Assembly: GCA_944324245.1 (NCBI GenBank)
Contig: CALUVO010000031.1
Span: forward strand, 1 to 64,000
Length of the DNA stretch: 64,000 nucleotides
Direction of reading: 5' to 3'
From: Candidatus Gastranaerophilales bacterium
GTDB lineage: Bacteria; Cyanobacteriota; Vampirovibrionia; Gastranaerophilales; Gastranaerophilaceae
Shown one piece after another: positions 27,760-36,130 of this stretch (positions are counted from its first letter, which is position 1; each line of letters starts with the position of its first letter). The position numbers were made by a program, and so were the translations under genes. A model generated the notes under the pieces. The model did no database searches, had not been told where the DNA came from, and saw only the letters and a list, made by a program, of their open reading frames with translations.

Positions 27760-28353
27760 ATGGATTTTTCAAAAGGTGTTTTATTTGATCCGGGGTATTC
27801 AAAGTATACGCTTCCTTTTTCATCAAATATAGATGCAGCATACAATATGTTGTTTACGATAAAATCTCCTCATCAGAGAAAATTTAAATTCCAGATGCTC
27901 TATCCTCAGCTTTTAAAGCTTCTGGAGCATACCGTTTCTTTTTATCTCGGGTGTTTGTTATGGGCGTCTTTTATTTCAAATAATTTTGCAGATAATCCGA
28001 AAGGTATTCTGGAAAATTCTTATATCGGAAAAACTGTAAAAGAAGATGAAATGCTTTTTGAAGTTAATTATGCAATCAGTTATATAGAGAAGCTTAAAAA
28101 AGATTGCAAATATTATCTCGGTAAAAATTGCAATATCCCTGAAAATTGGTCAAAAGTATTGTCTGTTTATAAGGATTTTTTGACTTTAAATGAATTTTTG
28201 ATAAATGCAAAAACAACTGCAGACTTAAAATTGCCGTCAAGCTTGATAAAACCTTCTCAGGAAGATTTAAATGCCATTCTGGCTATAATAGAGTCTGTTG
28301 TGTCTTCTGGAAATTTGCCGGAGTTGTTTAACGCTCAAAAATTTATTTTGTAA
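27760..28353 (+). CDS. Uncharacterised helical protein
   Basis: A 197-residue protein starting at the ATG at 27760, which follows GAGGAG; an ATG nine codons upstream has no binding site. It is mostly helical, with a hydrophobic stretch near residues 65-85 (LEHTVSFYLGCLLWASFI) that might be one membrane helix. A KxxKxDCKYYLGKNC patch holds its notable cysteines. No family recognised. It stands alone between two minus-strand genes. Confidence 0.65.
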   Translation: MDFSKGVLFDPGYSKYTLPFSSNIDAAYNMLFTIKSPHQRKFKFQMLYPQLLKLLEHTVSFYLGCLLWASFISNNFADNPKGILENSYIGKTVKEDEMLFEVNYAISYIEKLKKDCKYYLGKNCNIPENWSKVLSVYKDFLTLNEFLINAKTTADLKLPSSLIKPSQEDLNAILAIIESVVSSGNLPELFNAQKFIL

Positions 28354-28457
28354 TCATAATATTAGGGATTTATATATTGTTCGAGAAAAATTCTTTCACG
28401 TCATTTCATTCTTTATCTGAATTTTCTCTGGAAAAATTTTACATAACAAATATTTAA

Positions 28458-29483
28458 TTATTTTATTTTATTTAGAATTTTATTGAAGTCAAAGACGCAC
28501 TCTAAAGATTTATTTTGTATAGATTTAGGCTGTAATAGTTCTAATTTTTTAAATATTGATTCTAAATTTTCCTGTTCACATAACTCTGAACAAGGCAAAT
28601 CAAACCTTTCGGCTAGTTTTTTAACTTTAGCATCATAGCTTAGAGCGAGTGTTGGTATACCGTATTTTAAAGCAAGAAGACAGGCATGGTATCTCATCCC
28701 TATCAGAAAATCCAGATTTGAAAATGACTCAATAGTTTCATCTATGCTCATTGCATTTATTAGCTCGGTCTTTATATCAGGCTTTAGCAGCTTTAACTGA
28801 GCTTCAAAATGTTTGCATATATCTAAATCAAGAGTATCTTGAAATGAATATATATAAATTTCTTTATCAGAAAAATGTTCAACAACCTTATTTGCCAGAT
28901 TAAACAAAAATTTTTGCGATAACCCTTTCCAGCTTCTCAGCTGTATACCTATTCGCCCAAGAGGATTATATTGCGTTGTTTCAATATTCCACACAGGGTC
29001 TGATACAAGCTCTGGATTAAGTTTCCAGCTTCTTAACAAAAAAAGACTTTTTTCGTCACGCACGGTTATATATTTACATTTTTTTAACGCAAATTGTGTC
29101 AGTACTCTTCCAAAAATATTTTTTATCGGACCTATACCCTGCGCAAATATAATTACATCTTTTTTAAAAAATTCAGCACATAAAATTACAAAGATATAAT
29201 ATATAAGACTCTTTAAACTGGTTGAATCCTGTAAAAGGCTGCCTCCTCCGCTTATTAGCGTATCACAATTTTTGAGAGTTTTTATTATTGACTTTATATT
29301 AAATGTATAAACAGAATTTACTCCAAGATTAAGACCTGTTTTTTGTGGGTTTTTAGAAAATACTGTTATATAAAAATTATTTTTTTTTAATTCTTTTGTT
29401 AGAACATTTAAAATTGCTTCATCACCAAAATTGTCAAATCCATAATAACCGGAAACTGCAATATGTTTTGATTTACCAGACAT
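28458..29483 (-). CDS. csaB: CsaB-type polysaccharide pyruvyl transferase
   Basis: A 341-residue protein of the polysaccharide pyruvyltransferase family, which puts pyruvate on wall-linked sugars; in some bacteria and cyanobacteria this modification anchors SLH-domain proteins. Motifs: GYYGFDNFGDEAIL (12-25), ISGGGSLLQD, FAQGIGPI, VRDEKS, GIQLRSW and GMRYHACLLALKYGIPTLALSYDAKV, all in family order. It follows the PfkB kinase gene by 15 bases on the same strand. No SLH protein is in the window. Confidence 0.9.
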   Translation of the reverse strand: MSGKSKHIAVSGYYGFDNFGDEAILNVLTKELKKNNFYITVFSKNPQKTGLNLGVNSVYTFNIKSIIKTLKNCDTLISGGGSLLQDSTSLKSLIYYIFVILCAEFFKKDVIIFAQGIGPIKNIFGRVLTQFALKKCKYITVRDEKSLFLLRSWKLNPELVSDPVWNIETTQYNPLGRIGIQLRSWKGLSQKFLFNLANKVVEHFSDKEIYIYSFQDTLDLDICKHFEAQLKLLKPDIKTELINAMSIDETIESFSNLDFLIGMRYHACLLALKYGIPTLALSYDAKVKKLAERFDLPCSELCEQENLESIFKKLELLQPKSIQNKSLECVFDFNKILNKIK

Positions 29484-29498
29484 AATTAATAATACCTG

Positions 29499-30437
29499 CT
29501 ATTGACCGTAGTATGATGCATATACCTGCTCTTTATACGGAGTAGACTTGATTGCACCCATCCCTCTACACTGTATTGCTGCATCTATTGCTGCAAGTTT
29601 TGCTGCTTCGAATGCAGTCATACCGGAATTTAATCCGTGTAAAAACGCTCCATTAAAGGCGTCTCCTGAGCCTGTTGAATCAACAATTTCTTCTGTCTGG
29701 AACTTAACAAAAGTTATATCGCCTTCAAAACCGACAAAATAGCCTTTATCTTTAGCTGATTTTACAACAACTATCTTTATGCCTTTATCCCACAGGTATT
29801 TTATGCATTTGTCGGGTGAGTCTATTTCAAAAAGTTTTATACAATCATGTTCCAGACTCAAAAATATAATACCTATGTAGTCAGAAATTTCATCAAACGC
29901 ATCTTTTGCGTCCTGTATGCTCCAGAGTCTACAATCAAAATTTGGGTCATATGCGGTTGTCATATTATTGTCAAAAGCAATAAGAAATGCTTTTTTTACA
30001 GCTTCTTTAGCACTAAGAGAAAGTGACTGGGTAACACCTGTTGCATAAATAATATCCGCATTGAGTATATACTCTTTTGAAATGTCGTCAATTGATAGTT
30101 TTGTAGCAGCAGTTTTTTTTCTGTAATAAACAAACTCTTTTTCTTCGTTTTCCGGATGTCCTATAAAATATACACCATTGAATCCATCAATCAGTTTTAC
30201 CTGTGATATGTCCAGCCCCTCTGACTGCCACGCATCCATAAGATATTCCCTGAATGGATCATTTGCAACACGGGAAATATATCCTGTCTTTGAGCCTAAT
30301 CTCTGCGCTGCTACAGCAGTAGATAGAGTATCCCCTCCATAATATTTATCCAGTGTTTGTGAATAAGCAAGACTAGTCGGACTGGATAGTTCAATGAGAC
30401 TTTCACCTATTGTTATAATATCTAATTTTTCGCCCAT
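29499..30437 (-). CDS. PfkB-family sugar kinase
   Basis: A 312-residue ribokinase-type kinase. The ATG at 30437 is preferred because AGGG lies eight bases upstream; the frame is open for 16 further codons without one. Signatures: GESLIELSSP at the N-terminus, YYGGDTLSTAVAAQRLG (substrate site), YDPNFDCRLW and the anion-hole/catalytic motif DSTGSGDAFNGAF. The pattern is closest to 2-keto-3-deoxygluconate kinases, but specificity is not certain. It leads a two-gene unit with csaB and diverges from the coiled-coil protein gene. Confidence 0.87.
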   Translation of the reverse strand: MGEKLDIITIGESLIELSSPTSLAYSQTLDKYYGGDTLSTAVAAQRLGSKTGYISRVANDPFREYLMDAWQSEGLDISQVKLIDGFNGVYFIGHPENEEKEFVYYRKKTAATKLSIDDISKEYILNADIIYATGVTQSLSLSAKEAVKKAFLIAFDNNMTTAYDPNFDCRLWSIQDAKDAFDEISDYIGIIFLSLEHDCIKLFEIDSPDKCIKYLWDKGIKIVVVKSAKDKGYFVGFEGDITFVKFQTEEIVDSTGSGDAFNGAFLHGLNSGMTAFEAAKLAAIDAAIQCRGMGAIKSTPYKEQVYASYYGQ

Positions 30438-30511
30438 AATATTATCCCTAGAAATGACAATATCATAAGCTGTGTAATAGGGCAAATTTTAATGTTAAGA
30501 AATATTAAGAT

Positions 30512-30551
30512 AGTATATACTAAAATAGCAATTTTTTGCAAAGTATATACT
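30512..30551 (+). promoter_or_regulatory. Paired AGTATATACT palindromes (operator candidate 1)
   Basis: Two perfect copies of the ten-base palindrome AGTATATACT lie at 30512-30521 and 30542-30551, exactly 30 bases centre to centre, about three helical turns. They lie 36-76 bases before the gene at 30588, overlapping its likely promoter (TATATATA follows at once). The same palindrome occurs before the sigma factor gene at 40276 and the small gene at 62996. Confidence 0.65.
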
Positions 30552-30587
30552 TTATATATATACAAGGACAAGATTGAGAGAACGAAA

Positions 30588-31538
30588 ATGAGCGGTAACA
30601 GTTTACAACAATATAGAGATGGCGTAATTTGTTCGAATACCAACAAAGGCTGGCCCCAAGTAAATCAGTCAACTGATAACACAGGTAATCCAAACAGAAT
30701 GTATTCGACAAATGTTGGTACTATTCTTAACGGACAAAACACACCGACTATAAACTGGAACAGTCCTACAGTTCCCGATAGAATTCTTGCTACTAATGGA
30801 CTTTATTCACCTGTATCGTCTTCAAGCTCTTCATCAGGCAAAAACGGCTGGGCGATTGCTGGCATGGTTTTGGGCGGTGTAGGCGCTTTAGGCAGCATTG
30901 CACTTCCATTAATTTCTTTATTTAAATCAAAGAATGAAAATGCACAAAATGCTGGCTTTTCTAAATCAGAAAGAAAAGAAATATCAAGGAATACACAAGA
31001 TTCCGAAGATTCAATGACCGCACTGAATTCTTGTATAAGTACAGCAAGTAGTGTTGATGAAAATACGTCACAGGATACTCTTTTGAATATTAATAACAAT
31101 TTAACAAATGCAATTAATACTGCTGAAGCCCAAAAAAGTGCTGCATTAAGAAATGCAGAAACAGCAAAAGCTACAAAAAATACAAAGACACAGGCATTGC
31201 AAAGTGAACAGTCTGTTATGGACGGATTACTTAACCAAAAAGCCAGTATATCAGCTCAAATAGATAATTTGGAAAAACAAGATACATCAAATATGACTGA
31301 TGAACAAAAAGCTGAATTAAAACAAAAAATTTCTGATTTGAAAAAGCAGTTAAAAGATGTAGAAGATAATATTGATAAAAGCCAGAAAAAAATTGATGAC
31401 TTGCAGGCAGCTATTGATGTACAAGACGAAATTATAAATCAAAATACACAAACAGCAAGTGCAATTGAGGCCAGATTAAAATCAGCAAGAACAGCTGCTG
31501 CTAAAGTAGATAATATGATTAACAATAAAGATAATTAA
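30588..31538 (+). CDS. Uncharacterised membrane protein with a long coiled coil
   Basis: A 316-residue protein from the ATG at 30588, after GAGAG; an upstream in-frame ATG would place the start inside the promoter palindromes and is rejected. Residues 1-75 are Asn/Thr/Ser-rich, about 80-90 a serine run, and about 85-110 a glycine-rich membrane helix (IAGMVLGGVGALGSIALPL). Residues about 195-300 form a strong coiled coil rich in K, Q, D and E. No family recognised. The paired AGTATATACT sites upstream suggest specific regulation shared with two other loci. Confidence 0.72.
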   Translation: MSGNSLQQYRDGVICSNTNKGWPQVNQSTDNTGNPNRMYSTNVGTILNGQNTPTINWNSPTVPDRILATNGLYSPVSSSSSSSGKNGWAIAGMVLGGVGALGSIALPLISLFKSKNENAQNAGFSKSERKEISRNTQDSEDSMTALNSCISTASSVDENTSQDTLLNINNNLTNAINTAEAQKSAALRNAETAKATKNTKTQALQSEQSVMDGLLNQKASISAQIDNLEKQDTSNMTDEQKAELKQKISDLKKQLKDVEDNIDKSQKKIDDLQAAIDVQDEIINQNTQTASAIEARLKSARTAAAKVDNMINNKDN

Positions 31539-31655
31539 TAAAATTTTATAACAAATTGCAACATTCAATTACAAATAATTGTATTTGATAGATATTTCAT
31601 ATATCCTTTTATTATAGACCTTCGGGGGCAGTTTTATTTTAACGGGTTAAAGGAT

Positions 31656-32882
31656 ATGGAACTAAATACCAGATACATTATAGATTTGACACATGCAAAT
31701 ACACCTGCTGATGTCGTTTTTGAACTCAGCAATATCATAGAAAAGCCGGAAGCAGCAAATAAAAGAATATGGCTGAAACTGGGAGATATCACTCTAAACC
31801 AGTCTCAGCTTTTAAGTATTAATTCTCTTATAAGCAGTATAAATTCTACTCTGTCACTGATTGAATCAGAATCACAACAAACAGAGCTTGCTGCAGCAAC
31901 TCTTGGTATTAGTACAAAAGATGTTGAAGAAGAACTTCAGGAAGAATTATCTGCACTTGAGCCGGAGGGTCCTGCAGATGAACCGTCGGAACAGTATATT
32001 CCGATGATAGATCATATTGAAGAAAGTGCTGAAAACAAATCAAATGATGATTCACATAATAGTAGTTTAGAAATTCAATCTGCAGCGGACGAACCTGAAA
32101 AAGCCGAAACTGCTGAAGAAGGAGATAAAGAGATTTCTTCTTTTTCTCTTACAGGTATTTTAGAAGATAAGGAGAAAAAAATAACAGAAAACACATCTGA
32201 AAACAAAAATGAAACTTTTTCTTCTTTGGTCGAAGAAGCTAATTCCGAGGCTGATACTAAATTAGAAAATACAAATGAAGATAACGAATCAAAATCTGAA
32301 CTGCACAATGATTTTATCACACCTGCTGCTGAACCTATGTCAGAAGAAAAAGAAGAAGAAATACAGGAACAGCTTGATAGTATCTTTGATTCAGAAGCAA
32401 AGCTTGAGAATATATTAAGTGAAGAAAAAGAGCTTTCTGATATGAAGAACTGGCCTATGACAAAAGAAGCCGATGACTTCTTTGAAATACCGGATGAAGA
32501 AATGACGGATGAAGATTATGAAATTCTGCAAATGAACACACAGTATCATAAACAAACTGTTCGTTCTGGTCAGGTTATAAAGTCAAACGGAAATGTTGTT
32601 ATTATAGGTGATTGCCACCCCGGATGCGAAATCCATGCGGCAGGCGATATTACCGTATGGGGTATTTTAGGAGGTATTGCACATGCAGGATGTAAAGGCA
32701 ATACAAAGGCAAGAATCAGAGCGTTGACCCTTAATGCTATTCAGTTAAGAATTGCGGATTCTTACGCAAGAAGGCCGGATCATATAAAAAACATTTATGT
32801 TGAAAAATCAAATTCATTCACGCCGGAGGAAGCAAGAAACATAAACGGCAGTATTGTAATTTTGAAGATTAATGATAAGTAG
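31656..32882 (+). CDS. minC: Septum-site determining protein MinC with a long acidic linker
   Basis: A 408-residue FtsZ-assembly inhibitor. Residues about 1-90 correspond to the N-terminal domain, and about 300-405 to the C-terminal beta-helix that binds MinD (VRSGQVIKSNGNVVIIGD, GCEIHAAGDITVWGILGGIAHAG, ARIRALTLNA). The roughly 200-residue linker is very rich in Glu, Asp, Ser and Asn, against a short linker in the usual protein of about 230 residues. AAAGGAT precedes the ATG closely. First gene of minC-minD-minE, with minD 26 bases downstream. Confidence 0.93.
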   Translation: MELNTRYIIDLTHANTPADVVFELSNIIEKPEAANKRIWLKLGDITLNQSQLLSINSLISSINSTLSLIESESQQTELAAATLGISTKDVEEELQEELSALEPEGPADEPSEQYIPMIDHIEESAENKSNDDSHNSSLEIQSAADEPEKAETAEEGDKEISSFSLTGILEDKEKKITENTSENKNETFSSLVEEANSEADTKLENTNEDNESKSELHNDFITPAAEPMSEEKEEEIQEQLDSIFDSEAKLENILSEEKELSDMKNWPMTKEADDFFEIPDEEMTDEDYEILQMNTQYHKQTVRSGQVIKSNGNVVIIGDCHPGCEIHAAGDITVWGILGGIAHAGCKGNTKARIRALTLNAIQLRIADSYARRPDHIKNIYVEKSNSFTPEEARNINGSIVILKINDK

Positions 32883-32908
32883 GGATAAGATAAAGGAGCA
32901 CATAAGAG

Positions 32909-33736
32909 ATGACAGGTAGAGTAATAGTAATTACTTCCGGCAAAGGCGGTGTAGGTAAAACTACTACCTCTGCCAATATAGGTACTGCGCTTGCAAAAAG
33001 CGGTTCCAGTGTAGTACTGGTAGATACTGATATAGGGCTCAGAAATTTGGATTTGCTTCTGGGGTTAGAAAACCGTATCGTATATACACTTGTTGATGTA
33101 GTTGAAGAACGCTGCAAGCTTAAACAGGCACTTGTAAAAGACAAAAAGAATCCTAACCTCTGCCTGCTTGCTGCTGCACAGACAAGAGATAAATCCGCAG
33201 TAAGTGCTCAACAGCTGAAATCTATCTGTGAGCAGCTGCAAGAAGATTTTGACTTTGTACTCGTTGACTGCCCTGCAGGTATTGAAGAAGGTTTTAAAAC
33301 AGCTATATCCGGTGCAACAGAAGCAATTGTCGTTACGACTCCTGAAATGTCTGCAGTAAGAGATGCAGATAGAATTATTGGACTTCTGGAAGCAAAAGAA
33401 GAGATAAAATCTTACAAACTTCTTATAAACAGGGTGCGTCCGAATATGATTCAATCAAATGATATGATGAGTGTAGAGGATGTATGTGATATTTTATCGA
33501 GTGATTTAATCGGTGTGATTCCTGAAGATACAGGTATTATTACTTCTACAAACAGAGGTGAACCGATTGTAAATGTAGAGGATTCACCTGCCGGTCAGGC
33601 TTATATTAATGTAGCCAGAAGAATCAAAGGCGAAGATGTTCCTTTTATGGATATAAATCAGCCTACAGGTTTTGCTGCAATCCTTGATAAGATAAAAAAA
33701 TTCTTTGGTATAAAAGCCAAACCGGACAATGAATAG
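32909..33736 (+). CDS. minD: Septum-site determining ATPase MinD
   Basis: A 275-residue ParA/MinD ATPase that binds the membrane in its ATP form and recruits MinC. The deviant Walker A is GKGGVGKTT (11-19), switch I DTDIGLRNLD, Walker B LVDCPAGIE and a RVRP loop. The C-terminal amphipathic membrane-targeting helix is FAAILDKIKKFFGIKAK. Length and all motifs are normal. A good AAAGGAG site precedes the ATG. It lies between minC and minE with spacings of 26 and 15 bases. Confidence 0.98.
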   Translation: MTGRVIVITSGKGGVGKTTTSANIGTALAKSGSSVVLVDTDIGLRNLDLLLGLENRIVYTLVDVVEERCKLKQALVKDKKNPNLCLLAAAQTRDKSAVSAQQLKSICEQLQEDFDFVLVDCPAGIEEGFKTAISGATEAIVVTTPEMSAVRDADRIIGLLEAKEEIKSYKLLINRVRPNMIQSNDMMSVEDVCDILSSDLIGVIPEDTGIITSTNRGEPIVNVEDSPAGQAYINVARRIKGEDVPFMDINQPTGFAAILDKIKKFFGIKAKPDNE

Positions 33737-33751
33737 GAAGGAGGCAGGACA

Positions 33752-34372
33752 ATGAGTGAAAATATTTTCAGCAATTTATACAACAGAGTCTTGAGCTTCT
33801 TTCAAAAAGACAGAATGCAAGATGAGGAATCTTCTAAAGATACTGCAACAAACAGATTAAAGCTTGTTTTGATGCAGGACAGATCTAATCTTGACGGTGC
33901 TACAATGCAAAAAATGAGAGAACAGTTGATTACTGTTATTTCAAAATATATTGAAATTGATCAGGAGGCTCTTGATTTGAATCTGGAAGCAGACGGAGAT
34001 GAAATTGCTCTTATGCTCAATATCCCTGTTATTAGAGCCAGAACTAAAGAAGAAATTGAAGAGATTGAAGCTAAAGAACAGGAAGCACTCAAAGCATTAA
34101 AAGAAAACTCTGATGACTCAGATTCTGACAAAACCGAAGATGAAGCAGAAGAATCGAATAACACAGAAGCTGACGAAAATGATTCATCTGAATCTGATGA
34201 TAAGCAAAATATAGACGACTCAGATGAAACGCTAAATTCTCAGGATGAAAATACGCCAGATTTAAATGAAGACGAATCACAACCTGATGAACACAGCGAA
34301 GAATCAGAAACGGATTCAGGAGAAAATAAAGAGCAAAAAGCTAAAAAATCAAAAAAAGACCAAAATAACTAA
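33752..34372 (+). CDS. minE: MinE with a 100-residue acidic C-terminal extension
   Basis: A 206-residue protein whose first about 100 residues are a normal MinE: an amphipathic N-terminus (IFSNLYNRVLSFF), the MinD-binding segment ATNRLKLVLMQDR (about 33-45), and the beta-strand dimer domain LITVISKYIEID. MinE is usually 85-110 residues. The remainder (about 105-190) is almost only Glu, Asp, Ser and Asn, ending in a short Lys-rich tail (KAKKSKKDQNN). GGAGG precedes the ATG. The tail has no known counterpart that I recall; MinC of the same operon carries a similar acidic linker. Confidence 0.92.
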   Translation: MSENIFSNLYNRVLSFFQKDRMQDEESSKDTATNRLKLVLMQDRSNLDGATMQKMREQLITVISKYIEIDQEALDLNLEADGDEIALMLNIPVIRARTKEEIEEIEAKEQEALKALKENSDDSDSDKTEDEAEESNNTEADENDSSESDDKQNIDDSDETLNSQDENTPDLNEDESQPDEHSEESETDSGENKEQKAKKSKKDQNN

Positions 34373-34417
34373 AAATTTGGTATAATATTTTTTGTTACCA
34401 AATACAGGATTATATTT

Positions 34418-34900
34418 GTGTCATACGATGATAATAGTGAATCAAGAATAAGAAGAGCCGTACCGAAGAATATAAGCTACGGCTCTTCTTCAAATATAGA
34501 ATTTGGATATGATACGGAAAAATTAAAGAAAGAAAACAGATATCGTGTTAAAGGCCAGGCTTTTCCAACAAGAATCAACAGCTTTAACTGGGCAGCATGT
34601 ATAGTGACTCCTATATGGGGGTTATTTAATAATACACCTATTGCTTGTCTGGCATTTATACTTCCGTTTATTCCATATGTAGGATGGCTTTTGTCAATTT
34701 TATTTTCTTTGTACTGCGGTGTAAAAGGTAATGAATGGGCGTGGGAAAATAAAGAGTGGGAGAGTATAAATCAATTTCATGCTGTTCAGCGAAAATGGGC
34801 ATTTTGGGCGCTGGCGATAGAAACAGGCATAATAATTGCCCTTGTTAGTGCAGGAAGTTATATTTTTAAATATTTAACACAATATATAATGGCTTTTTGA
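34418..34900 (+). CDS. Small membrane protein (GNEWAW-motif family, GTG start)
   Basis: A 160-residue inner-membrane protein starting at GTG. After about 40 polar residues there is FNWAACIVTPIWGL, a hydrophobic hairpin (about 65-105), then VKGNEWAWENKEWES and KWAFWALAIETGII, with a final membrane helix. The FNWAA-x-x-x-x-PIWG and KGNEWAW-x-NK patterns occur in a widespread but uncharacterised membrane family related to DUF2628. TATAAT (34381-34386) lies within an inverted repeat (34375-34382/34396-34403) just upstream, giving a short leader without a clear ribosome binding site. Confidence 0.72.
   Translation: MSYDDNSESRIRRAVPKNISYGSSSNIEFGYDTEKLKKENRYRVKGQAFPTRINSFNWAACIVTPIWGLFNNTPIACLAFILPFIPYVGWLLSILFSLYCGVKGNEWAWENKEWESINQFHAVQRKWAFWALAIETGIIIALVSAGSYIFKYLTQYIMAF
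34450..34490. repeat. Perfect 13-base inverted repeat inside a coding start
   Basis: AAGAAGAGCCGTA (34450-34462) and its exact complement (34478-34490) flank a 15-base loop, within codons 11-24 of the 160-residue membrane protein gene. The position suggests an RNA hairpin early in the message. There is no T run after it, so it is not an ordinary terminator. Confidence 0.75.
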
Positions 34901-34980
34901 TATTAATACTGTCTGAGGCGGTCTCGTTTGTACCCGTGTGCATCCTGATGCATGCGGATTTATAATTTTTATACTGCACG

Positions 34981-35088
34981 CAAAAGCTTCGCTTTTGACT
35001 TAGCCCTCTCATAAAAGCAACATTTAGTTGCTTTTATTCGGCAGAGACTCAGTGCGAAACGTGCCTGTGGCACCTTTCGCACTAAGTC
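34981..35088. repeat. Nested hairpin cluster in the spacer 34901-35258
   Basis: Within a 358-base non-coding gap there are three strong hairpins: CAAAAGC-ttc-GCTTTTG (34981-34997); a perfect 11-pair stem, ATAAAAGCAAC (35011-35021) with 35027-35037; and AGTGCGAAA/TTTCGCACT (35051-35059/35075-35083) with inner GTGCC-tgt-GGCAC. GACTTAG (34997-35003) and CTAAGTC (35082-35088) close the last two into a branched structure. The block is more GC-rich than its flanks. The rest of the gap is AT-rich with no reading frame. It may be a structured RNA, a repeat unit or a compound terminator. Confidence 0.75.
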
Positions 35089-35258
35089 CTTGAGCCTTAA
35101 GTTGAAATTAGTTGTTTTAAAAGCGTAATATCCGGATTAGAAATAAAACTTTGCTGTGCTCAATTGTTACAAATATTTTTTTACATAGTAAATATTATTA
35201 ACAAAAAAATGAACATTTTTATTTTTGATTCGTTATAGTATATGTAAGGAATAAAAAA

Positions 35259-35615
35259 ATGAAAGAAAACAACACAACAAACTGTAACGGATATGAAGCA
35301 ATGTTCACCTTCTTAAGTGACGAGGATTTTCAAAAACACCTTGAAACTTGTGAAGAATGTGCAGCAGAGCATGCAAAAATGCAAAGAGTATCAGAACTTA
35401 TACAGGAAGCTAAACCCTATATAAAACAAAAGAAAAAACAATGGAAGGTTCTGGCTACTGCAGCGGTATTTTTTGCAGCGGTTTTTGCAACACTGAGCGT
35501 TCCTTTGTGTATGGTAGGGGTTGATGTGTATGACAATGTCGTTGCACAAAATACCTATGATGCGCAAGAACTCGGACTGCCTGTAGACGAATACGGCTTT
35601 TTATATGTAGAATAG
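35259..35615 (+). CDS. Putative zinc-finger anti-sigma factor
   Basis: A 118-residue single-pass membrane protein. HLETCEEC gives the H-x3-C-x2-C pattern of zinc-associated anti-sigma domains (about 30-37), followed by a lysine-rich stretch and one transmembrane helix (about 62-84), leaving about 30 residues outside. It lies three bases upstream of an ECF sigma gene, its probable target. Gene order (anti-sigma first) is the reverse of the common rpoE-rseA arrangement. AAGGA upstream supports the ATG. Confidence 0.8.
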   Translation: MKENNTTNCNGYEAMFTFLSDEDFQKHLETCEECAAEHAKMQRVSELIQEAKPYIKQKKKQWKVLATAAVFFAAVFATLSVPLCMVGVDVYDNVVAQNTYDAQELGLPVDEYGFLYVE

Positions 35616-35618
35616 AAT

Positions 35619-36116
35619 ATGGATATAAAAACAATAATTAAGAATCACGGTGCAACCGTGAGGAATATCATAAAACGCATTACAAATGAACAAAATGAAG
35701 ACCTTGAACAGGAGGTCTATACAAAGGTTTGGAAAAATGCAGATAAGTATCAGGAAAAAGGTACTTTTAATGCATGGATAAGAACAATAAGCGCTAACTT
35801 ATCCAAAGATTACCTAAAATCTTCACAAAAAAAGATATCGGATAATTCTACAGGGGACGAAACTGTTCTTTCTCTCGTGCAGGATTCCAAAGACACACCG
35901 GAATCTCTTTTATTAAAAAGAGAACGGCAAAGAATGATTTCCGAAGCTATTAACAATCTTAAACCCAAGTTTAGAGAAGTAATTATGCTGTACGAAATCG
36001 AAAACCAATCGTACGAAGAAATTTCACAAAAATTAAAATGTCCTATAGGTACTGTAAAATCACGTTTATATAATGCAAAAAAAGAACTGGCGACTGCCTT
36101 GCAGGAGCTTATGTAG
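35619..36116 (+). CDS. ECF-family RNA polymerase sigma factor
   Basis: A 165-residue ECF sigma with only regions 2 and 4. Region 2 contains EDLEQEVYTKVWKNADKYQ and FNAWIRTISANLSKDYLK, the -10 recognition helix area. Region 4 (about 110-160) has LKPKFREVIMLYEIENQSYEEISQKL and GTVKSRLYNAKKEL, the -35 helix-turn-helix. The neighbours are a membrane zinc-finger anti-sigma protein upstream and a Spy/CpxP-like periplasmic protein 14 bases downstream. The set therefore reads as an envelope-stress module, probably autoregulated. Confidence 0.93.
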   Translation: MDIKTIIKNHGATVRNIIKRITNEQNEDLEQEVYTKVWKNADKYQEKGTFNAWIRTISANLSKDYLKSSQKKISDNSTGDETVLSLVQDSKDTPESLLLKRERQRMISEAINNLKPKFREVIMLYEIENQSYEEISQKLKCPIGTVKSRLYNAKKELATALQELM

Positions 36117-36130
36117 AAAGGATATTAATT

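Noticed and set aside
28354-28457. Third copy of the dispersed element (GTTCGAGAAAAATT)
   Set aside because: Only about a dozen bases resemble copy B; no further shared blocks.
34901-35258. CRISPR array
   Set aside because: The hairpins differ from one another; there is no regular repeat-spacer period.
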